In this document: piece by piece, positions 1 to 12,088 of the stretch
How positions within the stretch are numbered: the stretch's first letter is position 1
How the letters are laid out: each line of letters starts with the position of its first letter
Source of the DNA: Microcebus murinus
Lineage: Eukaryota; Chordata; Mammalia; Primates; Cheirogaleidae
NCBI RefSeq assembly: GCF_040939455.1
Contig: NC_134120.1
Coordinates: 58,757,501-58,821,500, forward strand
Reading direction: 5' to 3'
Length of the DNA stretch: 64,000 bases
The notes under the pieces: model-generated
Databases searched by the model: none
What the model saw: only the letters and a program-made list of their open reading frames with translations
Told to the model about the DNA's origin: nothing
Position numbers and translations under genes: made by a program

Positions 1-350
1 CACCACCACAATCACCACCACCACCACCACCATCACCACCACCACCACCATCACCACCACCACCATCACCACCACCACCACCATTGCCACCACCACCACC
101 ACCACCACCACAATCACCACCACCACCACCATCGCCACCACCACCACCACCCCCACCATCACCACCACCACCACCATCACCACCACCACAATCACCACCA
201 CCACCACCATTGCCACCACCACCACCATCGCCACCACCACCACCACCATCACCACCACCTCCACTGCCACCACCACCATCACCATCACCACCACCACCAC
301 CACTATCACTATCATCATCATCATCATAACCACCACCATCACCACCACCA
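1..350. repeat. CAC/CCA trinucleotide microsatellite
   Basis: A nearly pure run of CAC triplets with scattered CAT, CAA, TGC and CGC variants, cut by the left edge of the window. One frame reads as a proline-rich peptide with no non-repeat domain, so I do not regard it as coding. The strand bias (almost no G on this strand) is a property of the repeat. Confidence 0.95.
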
Positions 351-3300
351 GGTTGTTTACATTTAGCTTTTTGAATAGATGTAAATGGAGGTTATTAGCA
401 TAATCTTAGTATGATGCTATAAGAAGCATCATTCTTTCCACAAGGGAGAAAAGGTAGAAAGGTGAGAGAAACAGTGGCTCAAATAAGAAACTAAGAAGTG
501 GATGTAGGAGAGAGGAGAGGGCTGCCGCGACTCTGTACTGTGCAGTCCTCTTGTTTGCTGCCAGCTGTGCATGTGAGTGCTCAAAATAGCAAATTTCTCA
601 TTTGTAAGAACTGGCCTGAAAAAGAAATTTGGTGATGAAAGCAAAAAGGGCAATGAGTAGGTCAAATACCAAATTCTGCAAGGACTCCAGTTTGTGTTAT
701 ATCCAAATTCAACACAAACTCCAGATGGAAAAAGGAAAAGCTACTCCATGAAATTTTCCAATGACAGCTCTAGTTAATGCCAAAAAGCGTGTGCAATGGG
801 GAAAATTACGCACTTCAGAGAGTCTTGGAAGCTGAGGCTTTCTAGGCAGATTTAGGACATGTCCCTTGTAAATGGCAAATGGGCACATGAATAAAAAACA
901 AGATTCAGGTACATGCCAATTGTGCCTTGAGGAAAAAGGCAGTAATCTTAACCAGCAGCCTCCGTGAACAGCTGTGGGCTCTGAAAGCGTCCTTGTAACC
1001 ATTCTGTCTGGTGTGCCAGGGACCCACATGCCCATGGAAGGCAGCAAGGCACGTATCTGCCTATCTTTTTCATTTCCCTGTCAAGTCGTTCTAGTTTATG
1101 TGGGTGGGTCTCGGCCTCAGTTTCCCTGTCTTGCACCCCAGATCCTTGCTAGCTGCCCTGAATACTGCCCTGAAAATTCAGCTTGTGTGCTGGAGACACT
1201 GAGCCCTACCTGACTCCTGTCCTGTGGGCAGGAGCACACTCTCCTTCCTGCTGTCGCGAACGGACAGTGTCTGGACATGAAGTGCTGCCCCCAGAGGGCC
1301 TCCTGGGCTGTGTTCTCGATGCCTTGCCATAACCCCTACAGCAAACCACTGCAACCGCAGCATTGCTAAGCCTGAATTTGCCTGAGTCCCTGGGCCTCGC
1401 CGGGCCTCTCTGTGGATGCAGATAGATAGAGCCTCTTTCAAGTGTCCCAGGGCCAGTTTCCATAATGCACTCAGAACTGGCTTCCTTTCCCTTCCTCAAG
1501 GCTTGAGCTGTCGAAGTGGCATTATTGTGTTTTGTGGTTGAGCCCACACTCTTTGGAAGTGCTTGACTTCCCTGGGAAACTTCCGGTGAAATTTCCCTGA
1601 GAAGGAAAGTTACTTTTATGTTTGAAAACAATCTCAAACTCCGTCTTGCTGATATGAACTTTATCTTTGAGTGTTCAGGGCTTTAAAAAAAATTAACTTA
1701 AAAGTAAAATTAATTGATGACTTCAGGAATGATACATGGGGAAGAAAATGAATAAATCATTGGTTTCAGAGAAATGTGTCACTAGCCATCAGCCAACGGG
1801 GCCGTCAGGTTGGCAATATTTTTTAGATGGAATGTACATATTTATATCAGCTAAAAATGTTTGGGGATATTTGTATCTTTCATAGTTTTTAAGTCTTGAT
1901 ATTTGCCCATTATACCTTTATTTGGGCACATGGCGAGCTGGAGGTAAGTGGTGTGGGGCCCGTTAGGCTGTGCCTGTGTGAAGTCGTTTAGAATTTGGGT
2001 GACCGTATTTTTTGTAGTTCAAACCAGGATACTTTTGAGAGTGGATAGGGACACAACAATTACACCAGGACAACAGGCATAAACCGGGAGTGTCCTGGGT
2101 AGGCTGGGATGCATGGCCATCCTGCTGCACCCATGAAGAGCGGGACCAAGGGCTCAAGGGGCCTTGAGGCTCTGCAGAGGTGCATAGGAGGGTGTGATGC
2201 CACTCTTGCCACATGGCAGCCCAAGCTTCGAGGGCCAGGCCCTGTGCTAGCCCCTATGGAGGCAGGGGTGACCACAGCCAGGCGAGGCCTCTGCTCTCAG
2301 GGCACCTGTCATTTGGGAGAGCAGATATCCACCTTAAACAAATAGTCACTTCATTACAATTGTGTAGTTGCAATCACACAGCTGGAGAAATACTATGAAT
2401 ACACAAACAGATACAAACTGTTCTGCAGATGTTGGCAATCAGGAAAATGTTCTTAACGCAGTGACATTAAACTTGAGGCTCTAAAGTATGAGAAGAATTG
2501 GTCAGATTGGGCTGGGAGTGGCAGAGAAGGGAGTCAGGAGGGCAGGAAGTAAGAGTGTTAGGGACAGAGCACACTCTGGAAGGAAGGCTCCCAAGCTGGA
2601 GAACGCTGGGTCCCAAAGGACGAGGAATGCTGCCCTAGGCCTGACACTGCACTGGGATGGCATGTTTGAGGCGGTGTTCTTACAGCTAGCTGCTCTGTGG
2701 AACAGGCATGGGAAAGCCTGGAGGATGCGCTTAGGAGTGTCATGCGATGGAAATTATGGTTGCTTTGGTTAGGATGGAGGGCGTAGAGATAGGGAACAGT
2801 GGGTGGGGTTGAAGTGTACTTAGGAGCCCAAATGGGCAGAACCCTACGCCTCCTGGGACGCAACAGGGGAAGAGGGAGAAAGGGGTCAAGCGTGAGTTCC
2901 AGGCTGGGCATGCCGGGTCGGAGGCAGGGGACGCAGGGACTTGTGTGGGCAGGGCAGGCTGTGTGCCAGCCTCGGGACCTGCTAAGATGGAGGCCACCCT
3001 TCACAGGAGGTGTGTGGGGGCCGCTGACCTCAGGGCTGGAGCTCAGCAGAGAGCGGCCGGCAATGGAAACATGGGCGTCACCAGCACCTTTGAAGCCACA
3101 AGGCTTGGGAAGACCTTTGAGGAGAGATCACAGAGTGAGAACTGAAGCGAGTCAGGGCAGAATTTTGATAAATGCCTATGTTTAAGGAATGGTTGGGAGG
3201 AGGAGGAGGAGCCCTGGCAGGAAACTCAGAAAATGTGGCCAGGGAATCCGAGGGTAGAGCGGGAGCGCGGCTCCTCAGGAAGCCGAGGAAAGGTGTTTCA

Positions 3301-5389
3301 GGAAGGAACGAAATGGTCAGCTGTACGCAAGGCTTCTGAGAGGCTGAGAGAAAAGGACAGAAAGAGATTGATCAATAAATGAGTCACTGCTGATCTAAAG
3401 TCGTTTCATTGGTGCCAGGTCAGGTTGGAGGGTGAGGAGTGGGTGGCAGTGTGGAAGAGTGGAGGACGGGCAGGAGCATAGGTCAAAGCGAGGCTCCGAG
3501 AGGACAGAGCTGAGGCAGGGCGGGGACGAGGCTCCGAGGTTGCCCAGGGCAGAGGAGGGTGTGCAGGGAGAGAAGCTTGCAGGCAGAGGCTCAGCTCACA
3601 GGAGGGAAAAATGGAGGGAAGCACCTGAGAGGGCCAGACCAGGGCAGGGCCAGTGGGCAGGAACTTCTTGGAAGAATCTGGAGAAGTTTTGCCCCTGTTT
3701 GATGGGAGGAAAGACCCTTGTTTAAGTGAGAATGAAGGCGCAGTGAGTGGCAATAGCTGCACACCGGTGGCTTCAGGTTTTCTTTGAAATGTTTGTGATA
3801 AAGTCATTTGCCATATGGCAGCAGAAAAAGTTGGGAGTTTGAGAATGGAGACTGCATGAGATTGGACTTGTGGAGGGGTGGGGAGTGCCTTTGGAGCCGT
3901 TTATCAAGTTTCATGACATGAAGATGAACCAGGAGGCCGCACCAACTTCTACACACATAATAAAATTCCCAAGAAGCTGACCAGCCAACCTGGGACACAG
4001 ACTGTGGGGACTTTCTTTAGCACTTGTGCTGGTGTTTGAAGCATAAGTTCCGTCTTATGTCCAAAAGCAGTTCTGGACTCGACTGCCTATGAGCATCTGA
4101 GATGGCGTCCCTTTCTTTTTATCCTTTCAAAATTAGTTTCGCAAACTAATTTTCTCTGCTCCCTGTCTGGAGATCTGGAATTTGGCTTGAAAAAACCACT
4201 TATTGAGAATGTTCATGGCCCCACAGTTGACAAAGCCTATGCCCTTTAGAACAAGGTAAACTTTGGTGGTTCCTGGCTTTGCATCGTTGGCCGGCTGAGG
4301 GTGGCCGCAGTGAGTCCTGGAGGCAGATCTCATTGGTACAGGAGCCCCCCGCACACATGCCTGAGATTTGGGGAGACAATTGTTCCTGCCCCTGTGCCTG
4401 GCTTTAGCTTTGTGTTTCTTTGTTGTAGAAACAATGGTTAAGTTCTCAGGACCATGTCTAGAGGGTTGAGCTTGCTAAAATGTGCTGCACACCTGACAAA
4501 TCACAGACACTTCCCACAAGTGATTTAAAGGACACTATCCTCCTGGGAATGCTACAGAGATTGAGGAGATTCGACAACCTGGAATAAAATCTGTTCCAAA
4601 TCCCCATATTGGTAAGGCCTAATTTTGACTTGTGTCCTGCTAGGATGCCGGGACAGTGGGCCTGAGCGCCCTATAGGGGAAACAAAGTAAAATGGGGGAG
4701 GGGTTGGAAAATTTGATCTGGAAGTTGTGGTTTAGTGGCACAGGACATCAAGGGATTCTTTCATGGTGAGTATAAGCTTTGCGCCCTGAAGTTATATCAT
4801 GTCCCAGAAAGATAATTGCTATTTATAAATTTAAAAACTGCTTCATGCCCTATTTTCTTTCTGATGCTCCACAATCTGGTTGGAGTCCAATCTAATCTCT
4901 AACTCCCAGCATGAATCTCCCACGATTAAACAATCTCCCATGATTAAACAAGGATGAATTGCCCTAAAACACACACGGAGCACTCCTGAACCAGTGTCTT
5001 CTTTCACCTTTCTGTTATCAGGTTCTTGAAGACAGTGATGATGTCTCATGCTTGTTTATATTCCCAGTGTTTTGCTCTTAGTAAGTACTTTTTTGATGTA
5101 CTTACCTCTCCGAATTTTTAGAAAAGTTGCTCAGTAATAAAGGCTAGACATTGATTTGCTATTGAAATTGAAATTTCTAAAGCTGGGGCTTTTTTTCCTT
5201 TCGCTGTGGTAGCTGTACATTCCATATTCCGATGGCTGTTTTCCTGTAGGACTTCAGTTTCTTCCTCAGACTCAGGTCTGGCCTTCCTCCTCTTTTCCTC
5301 GCTTTCCAACAAGTAGGAAATGAGCTAAGGAGCGCGAACCATTCAGAGATGTTTGGTAATTCTTAGCTATAGAAGATTGCATTCCAAAC
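351..5389. other. Unassigned sequence, no gene recognised
   Basis: I see no convincing exon, RNA gene or recent transposon here. The open frames are short, overlap on both strands and have no known domain. The stretch at about 2,250-3,400 is G-rich and purine-rich and could include an old, strongly diverged L2-type element, but I cannot fix its limits. Short AT-rich parts occur near 1,680-1,930. Confidence 0.5.
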
Positions 5390-6700
5390 AAGCTGGGACA
5401 CGTACAGCCGTGTCGCCGCTGCTGCTGGGCGCACTGGGCACCGCGGGCCTTCTGCGGCCACAGCGGGGGACCCTGAGCAACCGCAAGGCGTGGGGGCGCA
5501 GGGCGATGTAAGCGCCAGGGTCTGCCCTTGACTCCGGGCACCGGCCCCAAGCTGGGGTTGTCCTTGTGAAAACTCGGGATGGTTGGACTAGATTTCCAAG
5601 GACTCTTCTAGCTGCGTGTCTATGGCAGCCAGCGCCCTGTTGTCCTGGAGTCCGTAATCCAGGCAGCAACTTTACCTGGGCTGCTGGCGGTGGTTCCAGG
5701 CGTAGCCGGCGAGGGACCAACCAGTTGTCACCTCTGTGACTGGGCCTGGACGCACAGCCACATCTCTCTCCTCTCTTTCACAGTCAGATTTCTTGAAAGC
5801 AGTGTCTACATCCTCTGTCACCCCTCCCGCGGGCTCCTCACCTGCCGCAGGCCGCCCCCGCACCCTGCCCCGCCCCTGCCCCCGCCCACGCCCACGCCCC
5901 TACCTCTGCCCGCCCCTACCCCTGCCGCGCCCCTACCCCTGCCCCCCTATCCCCGTCCACCCCTGCCCACCCCACCCCGCCCCGCCCTGCCCCAATCCCC
6001 CCGCCCCCGCCCCCGCCCCCGCCCCCGCCACACCCCGCCCCCGCCCCTCCCTGCACCATGCCCCCGCCCACACCCCTACCTCTGCCCGCCCCTACCCCTG
6101 CCGCGCCCCTACCCCTGCCCCCCTATCCCCGTCCACCCCTGCCCACCCCACCCCGCCCCGCCCTGCCCCAATCCCCCCGCCCCCGCCCCCGCCACACCCC
6201 GCCCCCGCCCCTCCCTGCACCATGCCCCCGCCCACACCCCTACCCCTGCCCGGCCCTACCTCTGCCCCCATCCCCGTCCACCCCCTCCCCCTCCCCGCCC
6301 CCGCCCCTCCCCCTCCCCGCCCCCGCCCCTCCCCGCCACATTCGCCGCCACAGCGTCTCTCGGTCCTGCCAGGCCACGGGCACCTGGCGCCGGACCGTCC
6401 CTCCGGGCCACAGCCACACGCCGGTTCCGCGCCCTGCCTCTGGGAGCTTATTCCCGCGTTAGGTCCTGCTCGCCTCCGTTTCCCCTTCTGGTTCTGTCCC
6501 AGCTGTACTGCGGCTTCTCCGCGCACTTCCGCCGCGGGGAGGCGCCCGAGGGCGGCGGGAAAGCCCCCCTAGTCCAGAGCTCCCCGGAGCAGGTGCGGCG
6601 GTCACCGCGCGGGGCTGGGGGGCGCTGCGTTTCGGGTGGAAACGCAGCCGCAGTCGGTGCCTGAGCTGACCGCGACACCCAGCGCGTCCACAGCGGGGTG
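5390..6700. promoter_or_regulatory. GC-rich CpG block, possible CpG island
   Basis: CpG-dense sequence at 5,390-5,560 and 6,330-6,680 flanks a C-rich minisatellite. The density of CpG against the AT-rich surroundings is what an unmethylated promoter looks like, but I find no clear first exon, start codon context or splice donor. Long proline-rich frames here follow from C-rich composition and are not evidence of a protein. It could instead be just a GC-rich tandem repeat. Confidence 0.45.
5880..6330. repeat. C-rich minisatellite, about 2.5 copies of a 164-176 bp unit
   Basis: The block beginning near 5,900 with 'tacctctgcc' recurs at 6,077 and in altered form at 6,241, giving spacings of 176 and 164 bases. 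Within each unit are shorter CCCCTACC, CCCCGCC and CCCCTCC motifs. The plus strand has very few G bases, so the minus strand carries many G runs that could form quadruplexes. Confidence 0.8.
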
Positions 6701-7027
6701 CAGGCTGGATCTGAGCGACTTGCCAAGGTGGGGCTGGTGAAGGGCCCTGCAGGTGAGGCTGGCCGTGAGCCGCCTGGACCAGGGAGGGGGGTTGCATTGT
6801 AACAAGCAGACCCCCAGAAACCACGGGATCAGCTGAAGTGGGGTTTGTCAGCAGTGATTGTAAAGCAAGAAATTTATAGATTTTGCAAGAAACTTAAAGG
6901 GACTGTGGCATATCTGTAATAGCTACGCATGTAAAGTATGTGCGCCAACGTGAGAAACCCGAAATGTGTAATACTAAGTGAGCAAAGAATAAAACTATGT
7001 TTGATGTTCACCACGTTAAATTATATA
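6701..7027. other. Unassigned flank of the provirus
   Basis: Transition from GC-rich to AT-rich sequence. I see no gene or named repeat. It ends at an AT-rich site (ttatata) where the retrovirus inserted. Confidence 0.5.
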
Positions 7028-7406
7028 TGTAAGGTTTTTCGGAGGCGGCGAAAACACAGACACAGAGAGAGAAAGAGTGGGAGCCAAACCACGTGGCTTT
7101 ATTATACACTCGTGGACGAGGTTCCAGGGCCCCAAGAGAGGGGGCCCCAGAAGTCACCGCTGTTTGAAGGGGTTGAGGCCTTTGATACCCTTTGGGCCTG
7201 GCTAGGGACTTTTGGCGGGAAGAGCTGGGGATTCTAGGAGGGGCTGGAGGTATTTGTGGAATCCAAGAGCGGAACATTCTTATCCAGGTGGACATCTGGG
7301 GGTGGATCCTCTCAGCAGGGCCTGGCAGTTTGTCCTTGGCGGGTCTGGTCTCATGAGCCTTTTCTTTTTGATCTAGGGAGCGGAGGGGGCCGCCACCAGC
7401 CTTACA
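7028..7406 (-). repeat. 3' LTR of the provirus
   Basis: The LTR is 379 bases with the same tgtaagg and ccttaca ends as the copy at 12,514. The TATA box equivalent is changed (ggtatcaaag on the minus strand), while the AATAAA signal is kept near 7,095. It carries about 14 extra bases around 7,150-7,165. The sequence just inside it, at 7,407-7,430, is only weakly purine-rich on the minus strand, so the polypurine tract is degraded or unclear. Confidence 0.92.
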
Positions 7407-7409
7407 TTC

Positions 7410-8473
7410 CGGCCTTTTGGTTTTGATGGGCCCGCTCTTTCCGACTACTTCCTGCTAGGAGGGGCCTGGTCAGGGGCTCTAGGCGGGGCGGCTGTGGAGG
7501 GGCGGTTGGTAGTGGAAAGTATGGATGAAGAAGTAGTTGGTTTACGGCCACTCCTGTCAGCTCTTGTAGGTGGCGCTGGAGGAACTGCAAAAGACAGGGA
7601 ACAAACAGAAAGATTAGGCAGATGATGACACCGGGTGGCAATGGCCAGGTAGCCAAAGGGAATTGTATCCAGCCAAAGGGGGACGCATCCCAGCGGCGGC
7701 GGTTGTGCAGGTCTTTACTCAGGTTGGTGAGCTTGTCTATGTTCCGCTCCAAAGGCCCGATTCGCCAGCATAGCAGCAGCATTCTTTATGAAGGAAAAGG
7801 CAGGTTTTTCTTTTTCCAGTCATCAGCGGGTCTGCAAAATCTTGGGCAGAAATGACACCGTGGCCCAGGGCACCTCCCGCGAGCCCTGAGGCCACAATGG
7901 AAGAGGCCAAGCTGAGACCCACCATGACAGGTAGAAAGACGGCTAGTCTTGGCTGGGCTTCTGGGAGAAGCCATCCAAACTCAGACTCACCGTATAGAGT
8001 TTATTGAGGGACCACCATGACAGGGAAACAGGGACCCGGGGTGGATGTATTGACGCAGCGGGTAAGTGCTCCGTTGCACCAGAAGAACTGTCCCAGAGCA
8101 GAGGACGTGGCTGTGGTCACAGTATGGTTGGTAAGGCGGCGTCCATGAAGTTGTAGGCGGGGGCCAGTGCGGGAGGTGAGAAAGCACACGCGGTCTGCGT
8201 AGGGCTGGCCTGTAGGCTCAGGTTCCCAAAGGGAACGCGAGTGAGCGGAGTGGAGCATGAGGGAGCTGATGAGGGAGTTTGGGGGTTAGAATGGTTTAGA
8301 GGGACAGCAGCCAGCAGGGGCTGCTGAAGGGGGGCACAGAGGAAACGGTGGGAAATATTAGGGATTATTTCAGAGGAATTGAGGAAGGTGAGGGTGTGCT
8401 GTATGATATCTAACCAAGAGGTGAGAGTGGGGTTATGGGGACGAGAAGGAGCAAGTTGTCCGGCCAGAGTCTG
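7410..8473 (-). pseudogene. env: Env remnant: end of SU and TM subunit
   Basis: The surface-subunit part (about 8,000-8,473) retains N-glycosylation-type NSS/NHS/NHT sites and cysteines, and lacks its first half. The transmembrane subunit (about 7,420-7,925) keeps a Gly/Ala-rich fusion-peptide-like stretch, a C-X6-C-C motif at about 7,770-7,801 typical of class I and delta-type Env, one strongly hydrophobic membrane span at about 7,575-7,645, and a short cytoplasmic tail. Frames change near 7,780 and near 8,000-8,260, so no complete product is possible. Confidence 0.78.
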
Positions 8474-9099
8474 TTCTGCCTTCTGGGAAGCAGAGCCCTC
8501 GGGGAGGCGGGCGCCTCTGTAACCTGAGAGGCCGAGACAAGGGCATGGGCTGCCTGGCGTTTGCCGTCATCGCCCACGGTCGAGCCGCCATCAGCAAACA
8601 GTGTTAAGTCTGCATCTGAGCGGGGCTGGTCCGAGAGGTCGGTCTGGAGGTGGTGGCGGCATCGACCGTCTCCGGGCAGGAGCGAGAGGAGAGGGTTAAG
8701 GACGGGATGGGCAGCAAAGTAGCGGGGTTTAGAGTAGCAGACTGTGTTAGGGTGATGTTGGGATTTCCTATGAATATGAGATGGGATTCCTGTAACCTAG
8801 AGGGAGTGAGGGGCGCCGACGAGCGGTGAGTCAGCAGATCTTGGAGGCGATGGGTGGAAAAGACATGAAGGTGCTGTCCCAGGGACAGCTTCAGTGCTTC
8901 CCTGGCGAGAGAGGCTGCCGCGCCCAGTGCCCTAAGGCCAGGCGGCCAGCCAGGACCGTGGTGTCTAGTTGTTTGGATAAATAAGCCACTGGAGCACAGG
9001 TGGGTGGGCTCCAGGAGCCTAAGGGCTGGGCGAGGACACCCAGGGCCAGGCCCTGGCGCTCGTCTGTGTAGAGGTGAAAGGGTTTTCAGGATGAGGGAG
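8474..9099 (-). pseudogene. pol: RT connection and truncated RNase H
   Basis: On the minus strand the first RNase H motif (L-F-A-D-G-G-S, with the first catalytic Asp) lies at about 8,585-8,610. The domain runs on to a sequence matching the second acidic position near 8,474-8,480 and then stops abruptly. The next codons match the surface subunit of Env. The last two-thirds of RNase H and the whole integrase are therefore absent. The rest of this interval is the poorly conserved connection region. Confidence 0.75.
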
Positions 9100-10040
9100 T
9101 CTTAGAGGTGGTGCCTGGAGTAGAGTGTCACGAAGCTTTAGAAATGCGAGGCCGACAGCTCGGGGGTTTAGTAAAGGGCCAGCGGGGCATCACGGGCTGC
9201 CTCATAGAGGGGTTTAGCAAGGAGGGAGAAGTTAGGGATCCAGTGTCGGAAGAAACCAACAAATCCAAGGAAAGACAGAATCTGCTCAGCGGTCGTGGGT
9301 GGTTGGAGATCGTGAAGAGCCCATTGGCGGTCAACAGTGGGATCCCGGGACGTGGGGGTGAGCCGAAGTCCAAGATATGTGACCATGGGCTCGGACAGCT
9401 GGACTTTGGAGGGGGACACTCGACAGCCCTTGGAGGCAAGGAAGTTAAGCAGAGAGGCAGTGCGGGTCTTAGAGTGCCGTAAAGAGGGGCTACAGAGCAG
9501 ATCATCAACGTATTGGAGAACAGTGCTAGGCTGTAAGGGACATTGGAGTAGGTCCTGGGCCAGTGCCTGACCAAATAGGTGGGGGCTGTCCCCAAACCCC
9601 TGGGGCAGGACGGTCCAAGTGAGTTGTCTAGATGTGTTTGTGTCAGGATCTCCCCACATAAAGGCAAAGAGATTGCAACTGGCTGGGTCTAAGGGGATAG
9701 CAAAGAAGGCATCTTTGAGGTCCAGACCGGAAAAGCGGGCAGTGGAGGGCGGAATATGGGAAAGTGAAGTGCAGGGATTAGCACCACAGGGTGTATGGGG
9801 ATAACAGCCTCCTTAAAGAGCCCTAGGTCCCTGACCAGCCGGTAGGACCCGTTTGGCTTCTTTACCGGGAGAATGGGTGCCTTATAGGGAGAATTAGTTG
9901 GGATTAAAAGTTTTTCACACGGAAGACGTTCTATCATGGGTCTTAGACCTCTGCGGTGGGTGGCGAAACAGGGAACTGGGGGCGGGAAGGGAAGGATGAA
10001 GGGTCTTTGAGTCGAATGAGGACGGGGTGTGGTGTGTGGC
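9100..10040 (-). pseudogene. pol: Reverse transcriptase remnant (YVDD)
   Basis: An RNA-directed DNA polymerase domain is split into at least two frames. The N-terminal part (about 9,689-9,937) keeps the NSPYKAPILPVKKPNG type motif region. The C-terminal part (9,168-9,659) keeps the LPQGF motif and the YVDD catalytic box at 9,501-9,512, with both aspartates present, and then the thumb-region motif ending in FLGFVGFFRHWIPNF. This is the gammaretrovirus-like (class I) style. A frame shift near 9,660-9,690 and stops make it non-coding as a whole. Confidence 0.9.
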
Positions 10041-10149
10041 CACTACTGGGGTGGAGGTGTCCCAACCCCAGAGTCTACAAGTTCAGGCGGGAGAGGGCGC
10101 GTCTTGGGAGAGGCGGAGGGTGGGGGTGAGGAATCTGAAGAGAGGGATA

Positions 10150-10544
10150 GAAGGAGAAGGGCGGATGTCCCTGAGGAAAAGTGGAGTGTGGTGCCTGATT
10201 TGGCTAATAAGTCTCTTCCTAAAAGTGGAGCGGGACAGGAGGGCATGATGAGGAAGGAGTGGGTGATGGGACGGTCGTCTATAAGACGTGTCAGAGGGCC
10301 AGTAGTAGGGGCCGTGAAGGACTGCCGTCAGTGCCCATAACCGACACCTGGGAAGGATAAGTAGGGCCTGAAAAAGAAGGCAGGACTGAGTAGGTAGCCC
10401 CGTGTTGACCAGAAAGGACACTGCCTCACCCGCTACCCTGATTGCTACCCTGGGCTCAGCGAGGGTGATCGGGGTGGCAGAGCCGGGGCTTCGTGGGTCT
10501 TCTGCAGCCAAGCCCAAAACCGTCAACGGCAGGTCTGGGGGTGG
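10150..10544 (-). pseudogene. pro: Retroviral protease remnant with changed catalytic residue
   Basis: An aspartic protease fold is suggested by a hydrophobic segment ending in VNTG at 10,398-10,409, where the family has a D[TS]G catalytic triad. The Asp codon has become Asn (AAC on the minus strand, 10,404-10,406). The conserved end-of-protease motif LLGRDLL is present at about 10,205-10,228, in another frame. So both the active-site Asp and the frame are lost. It lies between the nucleocapsid knuckles and RT as in other class I viruses. Confidence 0.8.
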
Positions 10545-12088
10545 AAGGACTGACCCTCTAGACCTTTGTCCCAAGGGGCAATCACTCTTCCAGTGTCCCT
10601 CTTGACCACAGGCCGGACAAGGCTTATTGGGCTGACGTGGCTGCGGGCACCGGTTGGCCCAGTGGCCTCCTTACCGCACTTGAAGCAGGTGCCCGGCGGG
10701 GCGTGGCTGGTGGCTGGTGGTCGATGGCTTTCCGGGCCCCACCGGCCGCAGGGCTGCAACCGAGGCTTGGGCTTGCAGGTGTGCGTTTTGGTGGACGTGG
10801 GCTTTCCTTTGGGCCTCTGCCTGTTCATCTTGGGAACTAAAGATTTTAAATGCCATGTTCACCAGGTCTCGGATGGGGGTCTGAGGGCCTTCTTCTGCCT
10901 TTTTGAGTTTGCGCCTAATGTCAGAGGAGGACTGGTGATAAAGTGAGCTGCAAGGACGGTGGCCCCTGCTGGGGAGGTGGGGTCCAAGTGGGTGTGTTGG
11001 ATGAGAGCATCCGTAAGGCGGCTGAGGAAGCCGCGGGATTTTCATCGGGCTTTTGAGTGATTTCTCTAAGCTTATTAAAATTAACTGCCCGATGGGCGGC
11101 GGCCTGGAGACCAGCAAGAACGCATTGCAGCATGCGATCTCGGCGGGTTCTACCATCTCGGCCGGCGGGGGTGTCTGGCTGGTATTCCCACCCTGGCTCA
11201 CTGCGTGGACAGCCTCGGCCCCGACCGGCATGCTGCGGTCTGCTAGGTGGACTTGATCAGCATGTCCCTGAGCTGCCACCCAGACACGTTCCTTTTCATC
11301 AGTAGTGAGAGTAGAAGCCAGAATGACAACAATGCCACGCCAGGTCGAATCATAGGCTGGTGTAAGACAGCGGAACTCTTTGGTGTAGGCTGGGGGTCGT
11401 TAGAAAAGGAGCCTAAACGCTTCTCAATCTGAGAGAGATCAGAAAGGGAGAAGGGAACATGGACGTGCACGACCTCTTCGGCACTGGCTACCTCTCTCAG
11501 GGGACAGAGAAGGGTTTGGCCTGAGGGCCCTGCCTGGGATCGAGCGTGGTGACTGACAGGGGACGTTGGCAGAGAGCCAGGGCAAGCAGTAGCGGAGGAC
11601 GGTGGGGCACTAGGAGGAGGAGGAGGAGGAGGAGGACCTAGATATGGTGGAGGCCGAGCAGGGGGACAGGTAAGGGAGTCAGGCGGGCCAGAGAAGGCGG
11701 AAGAGGTTTCTAACGGGTCCTTCGGCTGAGAGGTGGAAGAGGCCAAGGACGGCGGAGGACTCAGTGCAAGGAGGATTTGTGACGGGTCACAGGTCTGACA
11801 GAGGGAAGGACGGGAACGCAGATGGAAGAAAGCCTGGACATAAGGGCTCTCCCACCATTTGCCATTTCAGTGACAAAAGTTATCGAGATCTTGTAAGATT
11901 TTGAAACTGAAACTCCCATTTTTAGGCCACTGTGACCCATTGCCTAATTTGTACATCGGCTAGGCGGTGTTACAATAGAAAATGAGTCTCTTGGGCCGAA
12001 TATCAGACTTGAGGCCCAGGGCTGCAAGACTGGCTAAGAGACAGCCCAGAGGCGTGCTAGATTTGATTTTGGAGGATTGACTGCCCAT
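10545..12088 (-). pseudogene. gag: Gag remnant of the provirus
   Basis: The likely start codon is the ATG at 12,088, followed by Gly and then Ser at position 6, a possible N-myristoylation signal for a matrix domain. Further on a PPPY late-domain motif followed by a proline run lies at about 11,620-11,650, used by this family to recruit NEDD4-type ubiquitin ligases. A capsid-like stretch follows, at about 11,300-11,500 and 10,850-11,280. Two CCHC zinc knuckles (C-X2-C-X4-H-X4-C spacing) lie at about 10,560-10,700 in different frames because of an indel. The frame is broken several times. Two knuckles instead of the single one of murine-type gammaretroviruses agrees with the ERV-F/W/H side of class I. 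It is non-functional as a full polyprotein. Confidence 0.85.

Noticed and set aside
84..329. Proline-rich open frame
   Set aside because: It lies wholly in the CCA/CAC microsatellite.
5690..6664. 324-codon proline-rich open frame in the CpG block
   Set aside because: Its length comes from C-rich tandem repeats with few stop codons; overlapping frames of similar length exist in the other phases and on the other strand.
9168..9659. Possible functional reverse transcriptase gene
   Set aside because: Only a fragment; the N-terminal part is in another frame and the surrounding provirus is deleted and broken.
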